From Geobacter sp. (GTDB taxonomy: Bacteria > Desulfobacterota > Desulfuromonadia > Geobacterales > Pseudopelobacteraceae): a stretch of DNA of 64,000 bases. The DNA is taken from the NCBI GenBank assembly GCA_025360785.1, contig JANYBN010000187.1:1-64000 (forward strand), in the 5' to 3' direction. The notes below the pieces were generated by a model. The model ran no database searches. It saw only the letters and a list, made by a program, of their open reading frames with translations, and was not told where the DNA came from. Below are positions 17,608 through 28,253 of this stretch, in pieces. Both the position numbers and the translations under genes were made by a program. Each line of letters begins with the position of its first letter. The first letter of the stretch is position 1.

Positions 17608-18321
17608 TCACACCTCTTCCCGCCGTCTCGACCTGATAACCACCAGCAGCACATTCCCGACTGTAAACAGCAGTGCTCCGGCCAGCGCCATCGCAGCACC
17701 AGGCTCGCGATGAATTTCAAGAAGGGCCCGTTTGAATGGGTATGCCTCCGCCTGTTTAATATACACTCCAAATCCGTTGGAGAACCAGGGGTGATTTGGC
17801 GAGATAACAACTCTCTCATCAGGCCTGTTAAGGTCTGGCGCCAGCTCGCAGCTGAAGGCTATAGGCATACCCTGGGGAGATGTATTGACTATTATTGAGG
17901 CGACTCCAAACTTGTTGCCATCAGGCAGTTCCGCAATGGTCATCTCTCTGACCTCTACCGCGTGGAGCGAAGATCCGGCTGCACTAAGAAGGTGTGCAAG
18001 AACGATCAAAAGAAAACCAGCATGAATCAGTTGAGGAGCCAGTAAAGCAGTCACCCCGGGTTTACCCCATCGCGTCCAGAGCGTTTCTGATGAGCAGAGG
18101 ATCGTGTTCAGCGCCAGCAAAGCAAGAAGAACCAGTGTCACCCAGAGCCACCACGAAATGGAGAGTGGCACGTCTCTCAGCCAAGCCAGCAGTGGCATGC
18201 CATTAATGGCAGCGGCATACTCACCTGAAAGAGAGAACGATCCAGCCGCCATGAAGACACATGCCAGGGCCAGCAGCCCCAGACAGAGTTCGATAGATAT
18301 CAAAAAGCGCCATACCTTCAT
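17608..18321 (-). CDS. ResB-like cytochrome c biogenesis membrane protein
   Basis: The 237-residue protein has four hydrophobic spans (about 8-30, 52-75, 92-118 and 208-230). An extracytoplasmic region of about 90 residues lies between spans 3 and 4, including ISPNHPWFSNGFGVYIKQAE. This resembles a short ResB/Ccs1 family member, part of system II heme delivery to apocytochromes. The usual ResB is longer and is paired with ResC, which is not seen here, so this may be a divergent member. It overlaps the CDF transporter gene by 4 bp. Confidence 0.7.
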   Translation of the reverse strand: MKVWRFLISIELCLGLLALACVFMAAGSFSLSGEYAAAINGMPLLAWLRDVPLSISWWLWVTLVLLALLALNTILCSSETLWTRWGKPGVTALLAPQLIHAGFLLIVLAHLLSAAGSSLHAVEVREMTIAELPDGNKFGVASIIVNTSPQGMPIAFSCELAPDLNRPDERVVISPNHPWFSNGFGVYIKQAEAYPFKRALLEIHREPGAAMALAGALLFTVGNVLLVVIRSRRREEV

Positions 18322-19220
18322 AACCTGATCAAATCCTCGTGCTCCTCGTCGTGTGGATTAATATGAATCATGACATCACCAACGCCCGGGTAGCGTTCAA
18401 AAATAAGTTTTTTAACACTTGTCGCCACGTCATGTGATTGCTTGACAGTCATGTTCGGGTCCATTTCCAGCTTCAGGTCAACAATCATGTACTGCCCGGA
18501 ACGTCTGGCACGCATTTCATGGACATGTTCGACATTCTCTACACTTTCAGCCAGGGTTTGCAGAGCGGCGATAAAATTAGCCGGCGCTGTGCCGTCCATC
18601 AGATCATGGGCGGCTTCACGAAACGTCTGATAACCGATATGCAGAATAAAGAATGAAGTCAGGCCTGCCGCAATCGGATCCATGATTCCAAAACCGAAAA
18701 AAGCGCCAATGACTCCGATAAGCGTTGAAACAGAAGTGATAGCATCTTTACGATGATCTTTGGCAATTGCCAGAAGAGCCGGACTTTCAAGTTTTTTACC
18801 GGTGCGGGTTGAGAAGCGATAGAGCCATTCTTTAATGACTATTGTCAAGGCCGCAGCAGCGACAGCTACCCATCCGGGTGATTTGAAGTCTCCGGCAAAG
18901 ATGGAAACAACTGAATCATACAAAATCCAACCACCGGTGGCAGCAATTACCAGAGAGACCAGAAGCGCCGCCAGACTTTCAGCACGACCATGACCGTAGG
19001 GGTGGTTGGCGTCAAAGGGCTGGCGTCCCAATTTAAGAGCCATCATGGTTGCAAATATTGCTACGAAATCGCAAGCGCTCTCTATACCGTCTGCGAAAAC
19101 GGCATCAGACCGTCCCCAGTAACCGGCCGACAGCTTCATAACCATCAACACGCTGTTTACCCAGAAGCCAATTTTAATGATCCGGTCAGCACTGTCAAAT
19201 CGCTCATTTCGTTGCATCAT
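18318..19220 (-). CDS. Cation diffusion facilitator family metal transporter
   Basis: This 300-residue protein has six predicted membrane spans and a cytoplasmic C-terminal ferredoxin-like domain (about 215-290). Metal-site motifs are visible as ADGIESACDF in span 2 and HPYGHGRAE after span 3, with a third acidic site near GIMDP in span 5. CDF proteins export Zn, Fe, Co or Mn in exchange for protons. The substrate is not predictable here. It overlaps recJ and the ResB-like gene by 4 bp each. Confidence 0.9.
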   Translation of the reverse strand: MMQRNERFDSADRIIKIGFWVNSVLMVMKLSAGYWGRSDAVFADGIESACDFVAIFATMMALKLGRQPFDANHPYGHGRAESLAALLVSLVIAATGGWILYDSVVSIFAGDFKSPGWVAVAAAALTIVIKEWLYRFSTRTGKKLESPALLAIAKDHRKDAITSVSTLIGVIGAFFGFGIMDPIAAGLTSFFILHIGYQTFREAAHDLMDGTAPANFIAALQTLAESVENVEHVHEMRARRSGQYMIVDLKLEMDPNMTVKQSHDVATSVKKLIFERYPGVGDVMIHINPHDEEHEDLIRL

Positions 19221-20926
19221 GCCTCCGCATTTCGTATTGATTTTATGCGTAATTGCAGTGTTGTCGAGTTATTCCAAAGGTTGGACTCCGGAAAAAATGC
19301 TATATCCAGCAGCCCGTCAGTCGGACATTCTGCCTGCCGGAACGCTATGGCATTAAAGACCTGACCATCTGTTGATACACGTAGTTTGAGATGTCCATCT
19401 CCGACAATACGGCGTTCCAGTACAGTAACACCGCGCATCATAAGAACAGGTTCCGGATTCCCGGCGCCAAATGGCTCCATGCGCTGCAACTCATTTGCCA
19501 AAGCAAGATTCACCTCCGCAGATCGAACATCAGCATCTACATCAAGCAGCGGCACCAGTTCGGAATCCCCCAGAATATGAAGCGCTGCAGCTTCAAACGC
19601 AATAATTAAACCGTCAATACCACCCTCTTTCAAGCCAACTCCGGCAGCATACCGGTGCCCCCCGAAACGTTCAAGATGATCAGAACAAACGGTTAGCGCT
19701 TCCAGGAGATGAAAACCTGGAATGCTTCGCCCGGAACCCTTTGCGTTTCCTTGCTCATCAATTGCAATAAGGATTGTCGGTCGGTGATAGCGCTCAACCA
19801 ATCGGGACGCAACAATGCCGATAACCCCTTGGTGCCAGTTACGAGAAGCAAGCACTATGCTCTTGCAGGCCGGGTAGGTGCCGCCTCCATCAACCATAGC
19901 AACGGCCTGTTCCAAAATTCCCCGTTCAATTGTCTGACGTTCGGAATTTGCCGCATCCAGTTCATCAGCAATCATTGTACATTCGTCAGCACGCTCACTA
20001 AGCAGCAATTCCACACCAGGCACAGCACTTTCCATGCGACCGGCAGCATTAAGCCGCGGAGCCAGCCTAAATCCGACATGGCCGCATGAAACAGTTTCCT
20101 TGATAACTGAAACTTTTTTTAACGCTACAATACCGGGCCTTAGGCTGTTTTGAAGTTTTTGCAAACCATAAAATGCATAAATCCGGTTCTGACCGACCAG
20201 CGGCACGACATCTGCTATTGTCCCTAGTGCAACCAGATCCAGCCAATCGCGAAGATCCGGCTCATTTCCAACACCAAACAACCCATCCTGCCTCATGCGA
20301 CTGCGCAGGGCAACCAGCAGATTAAAGGCAACACCGACACCTGCCAACATTTTAAATGGATATGTGCAGCCAAGTTGCAGAGGGTCTACTACTGCAGTTG
20401 CCTCGGGAATACTTTCCATAGGTGTATGATGATCCAGTATGATAAGATTCACACCCGCCTTCTGACAGAACTTAGCTTCCTTTACCGCAGTAATACCGCA
20501 ATCAACAGAAATGATTAGCGAGGCACCTGAATCAATAATTTTCTGAAGGGCGTCTTCGTTAAGACCATAGCCATCATCAAAGCGATTGGGTATGAAATAG
20601 TTGCAAGTCAACCCCACTTGACGCAGAAAGGAAACCAGCAGAGCAGTGCCGCTGATTCCGTCTACATCATAATCGCCGTAGATGCATACCGATTCACCGC
20701 TAATCCTGGCCATCAACACACGCTCTACCGCAGCATGCATACCTTTCAACTGAAATGGATCATGCATGGCTGAAAGAGCAGGAGCTAGGAACTGACTGCC
20801 AACTTCAACTGTATCTATGCCCCTGCCGACAAGAATTCGTGCGGTTATGCGGCTCACCCCGAGCAATGTAGAGAGATAATTGACTTTTGTATCGGCAACA
20901 GTTTTGATAATCCATTTTTTATGCAT
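19217..20926 (-). CDS. recJ: Single-stranded-DNA-specific exonuclease RecJ
   Basis: The 569-residue protein shows the DHH phosphoesterase motifs: YGDYDVDGISG (about 82-92), the SVDCGI segment, and LDHHTP (DHH motif III). The C-terminal DHHA1 region contains the GGHRYAAGVGL motif. RecJ degrades single-stranded DNA 5' to 3' in recombination and repair. It leads a three-gene overlapping set with the CDF transporter and ResB-like protein, and is separated from the sec genes by a terminator. Confidence 0.95.
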   Translation of the reverse strand: MHKKWIIKTVADTKVNYLSTLLGVSRITARILVGRGIDTVEVGSQFLAPALSAMHDPFQLKGMHAAVERVLMARISGESVCIYGDYDVDGISGTALLVSFLRQVGLTCNYFIPNRFDDGYGLNEDALQKIIDSGASLIISVDCGITAVKEAKFCQKAGVNLIILDHHTPMESIPEATAVVDPLQLGCTYPFKMLAGVGVAFNLLVALRSRMRQDGLFGVGNEPDLRDWLDLVALGTIADVVPLVGQNRIYAFYGLQKLQNSLRPGIVALKKVSVIKETVSCGHVGFRLAPRLNAAGRMESAVPGVELLLSERADECTMIADELDAANSERQTIERGILEQAVAMVDGGGTYPACKSIVLASRNWHQGVIGIVASRLVERYHRPTILIAIDEQGNAKGSGRSIPGFHLLEALTVCSDHLERFGGHRYAAGVGLKEGGIDGLIIAFEAAALHILGDSELVPLLDVDADVRSAEVNLALANELQRMEPFGAGNPEPVLMMRGVTVLERRIVGDGHLKLRVSTDGQVFNAIAFRQAECPTDGLLDIAFFPESNLWNNSTTLQLRIKSIRNAEA

Positions 20927-20942
20927 TCATTTCTGCTTCCGT

Positions 20943-20968
20943 AAAAAAAAACCCCCGGCTAGCGGGGG
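20943..20968 (-). terminator. Intrinsic terminator after the sec/TPR operon
   Basis: cccccg (20952-20957) pairs with cggggg (20963-20968). The A run at 20943-20951 gives the U tail on the minus strand. It lies between the TPR gene and recJ. Confidence 0.85.
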
Positions 20969-21078
20969 ATGTATTTCGTACCAGTTTTCAATCAAACAAT
21001 CGTGCAGGAGCGCCTTGCAAGCGCGAACATTTAGGCAACATCAAGCTCCTACAGTATCCTTCCGGCAGCAACTCGCAA

Positions 21079-21654
21079 TTATTTCATTGCCGGCGACATG
21101 GCCTTGCCCGGCTGTTCCATCAAACTTTTTATCTGCATGGCAGTCTGGCTGTTTGAGTCAAGCTTGAGATACCTGTTCCAATACCCATAGCCTTTTTCCG
21201 GCTGTTTCAAATCAACAACATACACAATCCCGGCATTGTACAAACTTTGTAGATGGTTAGGGTCAATCTTGTTGGCTTTTTCAAAATTAGCCAGCGCTTT
21301 GTCATACCAGCCAACCTTTCTGAACATAACCCCCTGGTCAGTCAGAATATTCGGATTATTCGGCTCTATCTCCAGCGCTTTGGTATAAGCGTTGATCGAT
21401 TTCTGTGTCTGCTCGGTATCAAAATAATCGTTGCCGAGAGATATCCAGGCGTTTAGATTCTTAGGGTCTTGAGCAACTACCTTCTCAGCCTGGGCAATAC
21501 GCTGTGTATAGTCAGTTGGTGATCCTGAACCTGCCTGAATTGCGGTATTTGGCTGCTGGGTTTTACCGGCACTACTGATACTGAAGACCAGATACCCTCC
21601 CAACAATCCAACGACAAGGGCAACAACAGCTATCAAAGTTGATTCTTTATTCAC
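21079..21654 (-). CDS. TPR-repeat membrane-anchored protein
   Basis: The 191-residue protein has an N-terminal membrane anchor (about 7-28), a low-complexity linker, then about three tetratricopeptide repeats (60-165) with typical NPNNPNILTDQG and DPNHLQSLYNAG turns. TPR proteins mediate protein contacts, here on the outer face of the inner membrane. It follows secF by 42 bp, so it may assist export or envelope assembly, but the sequence does not show a specific partner. Confidence 0.8.
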   Translation of the reverse strand: MNKESTLIAVVALVVGLLGGYLVFSISSAGKTQQPNTAIQAGSGSPTDYTQRIAQAEKVVAQDPKNLNAWISLGNDYFDTEQTQKSINAYTKALEIEPNNPNILTDQGVMFRKVGWYDKALANFEKANKIDPNHLQSLYNAGIVYVVDLKQPEKGYGYWNRYLKLDSNSQTAMQIKSLMEQPGKAMSPAMK

Positions 21655-21696
21655 GGCGACACCTCTCTGTTTGGTTGTATAACCGGCTTACGCGGT

Positions 21697-22599
21697 TTAA
21701 GCTTTATTTGCCAAGGCGCGATTTTCAAGAATTACAACGATTGGACTAGCAACAAATACTGATGAATAAGTGCCTACAACCACGCCAACCAAAAGCGCAA
21801 ATGAAAAATCGTGAATTACTTCCCCGCCGAAAAGGTAAAGAGAAATAGCGGCAAGAAAAACCGTAGTCGAAGTAACAATAGTACGGGAAAGCACTTCGTT
21901 AATACTATCATTGAAAATGGTGTTCATCGAATTTTTTAAGTTCTTATGCAGGTTTTCACGAATACGGTCAAAAACTACGACCGTATCAGTCAGTGAATAA
22001 CCGGCGATTGTCAGTACGGCAGTGATGAACATCAGGTTAATCTCTTTATTCATCAGGTAAAAAGCCGCAAACATGGCCAGACAATCATGCATGGTAGCAC
22101 AGGTAGCACCAACCCCGAACTTGAAATCAAAACGCCAGGCGATATACATGATAATCCCCAGCATTGAAAGCAGCGCAGCAATCATGGTGTCCTTGCGCAG
22201 TTTATCGCCAATTGAAGGTCCTATTTCTGTAGAACTTTCAACCGAAAAGGCATTGTCGGCAAATTCTTTTTTGAAAGCGGTCTGAACCATTTCTGATGGC
22301 TTACCGACCGCAGCCCCGGCCATTTTTACCAGCAGTTTATTGCCGTCCTTTATCTCCTGAAGATCAGCTTTAGCTATGCCATTCTTATGCAGCGCAGTTC
22401 TGGCATCGGCAATCGAAATCGGCTTACTGAACTTCAACTGCATGGCGGTGCCGCCGGAAAAGTCTATCCCCATATTGGCAGCACCACGACCGACCTGAAT
22501 GACTCCTATTATTCCGATAATCGAAATAATAGCCGATATAACGAAGGATATATTTCGTTTACCAATAAAATCTATGTTTGTTTTCCCAAGAAGTTCCAT
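21697..22599 (-). CDS. secF: Protein translocase subunit SecF
   Basis: The 300-residue protein has the N-terminal span, the periplasmic domain with the GIDFSGGTAMQLKF motif, and the five C-terminal spans with the GYSLTDTVVVFDRIREN motif. With SecD and YajC it uses proton-motive force to help pull proteins through SecYEG. It lies 15 bp from secD. Confidence 0.96.
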   Translation of the reverse strand: MELLGKTNIDFIGKRNISFVISAIISIIGIIGVIQVGRGAANMGIDFSGGTAMQLKFSKPISIADARTALHKNGIAKADLQEIKDGNKLLVKMAGAAVGKPSEMVQTAFKKEFADNAFSVESSTEIGPSIGDKLRKDTMIAALLSMLGIIMYIAWRFDFKFGVGATCATMHDCLAMFAAFYLMNKEINLMFITAVLTIAGYSLTDTVVVFDRIRENLHKNLKNSMNTIFNDSINEVLSRTIVTSTTVFLAAISLYLFGGEVIHDFSFALLVGVVVGTYSSVFVASPIVVILENRALANKA

Positions 22600-22614
22600 A
22601 AACGGTGTTACCCC

Positions 22615-24207
22615 CTATATGCTCATTTTTTTAACTTTGCCCTTGTGCAGAAACAGGTCAAAGGTCACCTTGGTCCCGATCAGTGAGGTAAACAGGTTGA
22701 TGATGACACCCAGGCTTAAGGAAACTGCAAAACCTTTTACCGGACCAGTGCCAAACTGAAACAGAACAGCTGCAGTAATCAAGGTGGTGATATGGGAGTC
22801 CATGATCGTCAGGAAAGCCTTGTCATAGCCGGCATCAAGAGCCGCTTTGGGGGACTTGCCCAGTTTAAGCTCTTCTCGGATACGTTCAAATATAATGACG
22901 TTAGAGTCTACCGACATACCAACCAAAAGTACTATGGCGGCAATACCGGGCAGAGTGAGAGTTGCGCCCAATGCGGCCAATGCCCCCATCAAATACACGA
23001 TGTTCAGAATCATTCCAAGGTTGGCAATCATTCCGGATAACTTGTAATATATCGCCATGAAGGCAACGACCAGCAACACTCCGATCAGGCCGGCATAAAG
23101 TCCCTTATTAATGGAATCCTGGCCCAAAGATGGGCCTACGGTCACATTCTGGATTATCTTGACCGGTGCAGGCAATGCTCCGGCACGAAGCACAATCGCA
23201 AGGTCGGCAGCGGTTTTCTCAGTAAAATTACCGGAAATCTGAGCACTACCACCGGAAATCCGCTCACGAATGACCGGAGCAGAATGAATATTGTTATCAA
23301 GGACAATGGCAAAGCGTTTGCCGACATTTGCTGCCGTGACCTGATCAAACAACTTGGCACCCAACGAATTGAATTCAATGGCTACATATGGCTGGTTGAA
23401 CTGTGAATCGATTCTGACTTGGGCGTCAGTCAACAAATCGCCGGTAATCATCGATTTTTTCTGAACTACGATAGGAATTTCCGATACGGCACCGGTTACA
23501 GAATCGACGGATTTTTCTTTAAGCAGTTCTGCGTCATCAGGGATCGTTCCGGATGTTGGCGAAATATCTTCGCGCACCATTTTGAAATCAAGCCTGGCGG
23601 TACGTCCAATAAGATCAATCGCCCGCTGCGGATCTTTAATGCCTGGCAGCTGAACAACAATATGATTAATGCCTTCTCGCTGGATAGTAGGCTCAGAAAC
23701 GCCAAACTGGTCAATTCTGTTGCGGATCGTCTCCAGAGCCTGCTGAACAGCCTTGTCTTTGCGATCCTGCGCATCCTTCTCGCTAACTCGCAGAGTCAAG
23801 GCAACAAAGCCGCCCTCATCAAAAGTAGGGCTCTGTTCATATGTAGGATATTTATCCTTAATCAGTTTTTGTACGGTATCAGCGGTCCCCTTTTCGTATA
23901 AAACTACGGAAACCTTATCAGAACCATTTCTGGTGATACGTTTAAATCGAAGATTTTTACCGTTCAGTGTATCTTCCAGGTCAGTGGCGACAAGATCCAG
24001 TGACCCTTCAATCGCCCTCTGGGTATCAACCTCCATCACCAGATGGGTTCCACCCTGCAGGTCAAGTCCAAGATGGATTTTGTCCTTTGGCAAAAAGGTT
24101 CCCCACCACGCCGGCAATTTGCTCGCCAGGGTCGGAGTCAGGTACAGAAATGATAGTACAACAAAGGCAGCTATAAGGCTTATACGCCAGCCAGTTTCTT
24201 TCGGCAT
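22615..24207 (-). CDS. secD: Protein translocase subunit SecD
   Basis: The 530-residue protein has the first membrane span, the LGLDLQGGTHLVMEVD motif, a large periplasmic P1 domain (about 60-330), and C-terminal spans containing the SVDSNVIIFERIREEL motif. It is the larger partner of SecF in the RND-related SecDF complex. It sits between yajC and secF in the usual order. Confidence 0.96.
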   Translation of the reverse strand: MPKETGWRISLIAAFVVLSFLYLTPTLASKLPAWWGTFLPKDKIHLGLDLQGGTHLVMEVDTQRAIEGSLDLVATDLEDTLNGKNLRFKRITRNGSDKVSVVLYEKGTADTVQKLIKDKYPTYEQSPTFDEGGFVALTLRVSEKDAQDRKDKAVQQALETIRNRIDQFGVSEPTIQREGINHIVVQLPGIKDPQRAIDLIGRTARLDFKMVREDISPTSGTIPDDAELLKEKSVDSVTGAVSEIPIVVQKKSMITGDLLTDAQVRIDSQFNQPYVAIEFNSLGAKLFDQVTAANVGKRFAIVLDNNIHSAPVIRERISGGSAQISGNFTEKTAADLAIVLRAGALPAPVKIIQNVTVGPSLGQDSINKGLYAGLIGVLLVVAFMAIYYKLSGMIANLGMILNIVYLMGALAALGATLTLPGIAAIVLLVGMSVDSNVIIFERIREELKLGKSPKAALDAGYDKAFLTIMDSHITTLITAAVLFQFGTGPVKGFAVSLSLGVIINLFTSLIGTKVTFDLFLHKGKVKKMSI

Positions 24208-24237
24208 TGGGCTCGTTCTCCTTTTTCCGATTTTGAA

Positions 24238-24564
24238 CTAGTCCTTCTTGATTGCTGCGATATAGCTCTTGGTAATTTTGATATTTACGTTGTTTGCAAC
24301 TTCAAGAGTTACAAGATCATTTTCTACTGCAGTAATTTTACCGTGAACCCCGCCGGCTGTGATAACGTTATCACCCTTTTTCATCGATTCAAGCAGCGCT
24401 TTATGCTCTTTAGCTTTTTTCTGCTGCGGACGAATAAGTAAAAAATAAAATATTGCAAACATGAAAACCAGCGGAATTATCTGCTGAAACGCCGCCATTC
24501 CACCGCCGGCTCCGCCTGTTGCTCCTCCAGGAGCACTTCCCATCGCAAAAGCCAATCCAAACAT
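24238..24564 (-). CDS. yajC: Preprotein translocase subunit YajC
   Basis: The 108-residue protein has one membrane span ending in the FYFLLIRPQQKKAKEH motif, followed by GDNVITAGGVHGKI, both diagnostic of YajC. An unusual Gly/Ala-rich stretch (about residues 9-25) precedes the span. It lies between tgt and secD in the common tgt-yajC-secD-secF order. Confidence 0.94.
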   Translation of the reverse strand: MFGLAFAMGSAPGGATGGAGGGMAAFQQIIPLVFMFAIFYFLLIRPQQKKAKEHKALLESMKKGDNVITAGGVHGKITAVENDLVTLEVANNVNIKITKSYIAAIKKD

Positions 24565-24589
24565 GTTGTTATCCTCCCTTTTCAGTTTA

Positions 24590-26742
<2,153 letters not shown>

Positions 26743-26753
26743 TAAATCCACAT

Positions 26754-27887
26754 TCAACGAATATCAGAGAGCTTTTTCAACTCCGTGCCGGGATAGTAGT
26801 AAGATAAAATTTCTCCACAGCCAAAACCGTCAAGAGCGCGTTGCTTCGCTCCCCATTGGCATAGACCGACACCGTGTCCATTGCCGCTTCCAGAGAAGGT
26901 GATTTCATTTTTTGAGTTCTTCAACGTAAAACGAGTGCTCTTTATGACACCATACCCGACAGCCTTGCGAAACTGTTCCCCGCTGACCGTGCTGGCACCC
27001 TTTGACGTCAGCAAGGCGACCTGTTTCAGACGGCCACGCGAATTAATCGCTCCGGGCTTTATATCGTATAAACCTGACACTTTATGCCCGTAAGATACCA
27101 GCCGTTCCTCTATCTCTTTTAATTGAATCTTGTATTCCCAGGTTGTAGCCGTCTGAGAAGTCAGACAATACTGACAGTCAACACCTTTCAGATAAGGCAG
27201 CGAAGCCCCCCATACATTCTCGGAAGCCTCGGTCCGTCCACCGCAACTGGAGTGATAAAAAGCCTGAATGATGCTGCCGCCGAATGTCAGCACCTCTCCT
27301 TCAGTCTCAATAACCGCGCGACGTGAACGGCTGTCTTCAATAAGACACCCCTCATACACCTGATCGATTACCGATGACTCAAGATGATACGGGGAGTTTA
27401 TGCGGGCCATTTTCCTGTTTAAAGCGTATGTCCTTGCAATAACAGCCTGAGCTTTTACCGCCTCAATTGGCCATGCAGAAGATATTTCGCAATTAATCAG
27501 TCCGACCAGATATTCTTCAAGAGGCAACTGGTTTACCACCAGAATTCCCTTATCCGCCACCGACAGTTCCGCAAGCCCACGATACGGTTTATTATTAACA
27601 TACACTGCAGAGGAAGCAGAAAAAGTGAGAACCCGGTACAGTTTTCCCTCAACCAATAAACCTTCCTTAACAGGTTTCACTATGGCCGGAAATGACAAGA
27701 CAAGCGCTTCGCCTGTCTCATTAGTTACAAGAAGTCCGTCACCATCAACAGTCACTTTGGAAGCTGATTTGACAATAGCAACCCGGATGGTTTCATCCAG
27801 AACTGCTGCATTTATCCTGTTCATCCCCGACCACGACAAAACGGTCGCTGCCAGCACCAGAAAGATAATTATGCGCGTACGATACAT
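26754..27887 (-). CDS. SpoIID/LytB domain protein
   Basis: From ATG 27887 the protein has a signal peptide-like N-terminus (MYRTRIIIFLVLAATVLSW) and then a SpoIID domain. Landmarks are LPLEEYLVGLINCEISSAWP with the catalytic Glu, the AVKAQAVIARTYAL motif, and HSSCGGRTEASE. The C-terminal GNGHGVGLCQWGAKQRA motif completes the family. SpoIID-type proteins are lytic transglycosylases that act on denuded peptidoglycan, and Gram-negative members act in the periplasm. A longer frame begins at 28019 but adds a non-signal-like N-terminus. Confidence 0.85.
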   Translation of the reverse strand: MYRTRIIIFLVLAATVLSWSGMNRINAAVLDETIRVAIVKSASKVTVDGDGLLVTNETGEALVLSFPAIVKPVKEGLLVEGKLYRVLTFSASSAVYVNNKPYRGLAELSVADKGILVVNQLPLEEYLVGLINCEISSAWPIEAVKAQAVIARTYALNRKMARINSPYHLESSVIDQVYEGCLIEDSRSRRAVIETEGEVLTFGGSIIQAFYHSSCGGRTEASENVWGASLPYLKGVDCQYCLTSQTATTWEYKIQLKEIEERLVSYGHKVSGLYDIKPGAINSRGRLKQVALLTSKGASTVSGEQFRKAVGYGVIKSTRFTLKNSKNEITFSGSGNGHGVGLCQWGAKQRALDGFGCGEILSYYYPGTELKKLSDIR

Positions 27888-28253
27888 TGGCTGCAAAACC
27901 TGAGGATAGAAACACATTTTGCTACTTCGTGTCAATTTTTTTGATTGCCGTATTTTTATATTTGTTGCCTGAATATCGTTATTGCACAATTTGGCACGCA
28001 TACTGTATATATCAATCATTACAAGTTCCGTAACTAATAAGTATTACTAATATTATGCAGAGATATACATGTGATTCTTACAAAGTTTTTTGATTACATT
28101 GAGATCAACTATCCATTGCTACAACCATTTTTTACTTATGACAACACATGCAACGACAACAAAGATAAGTGCATTATAACATTACAGTTTTAGTTATATC
28201 GCCATTGTCAACTGCGGGAAATGACGCAATTCCATTTTTTCTGAAAGAAACTC
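27888..28253. other. AT-rich divergent intergenic region
   Basis: This 366-bp stretch separates the spoIID-like gene (minus) from the HD-GYP gene (plus). A TTGACA on the minus strand at about 27935-27940 may be part of the spoIID-like promoter, but its -10 is poor. No RNA gene, strong hairpin or ORF was seen. Confidence 0.5.
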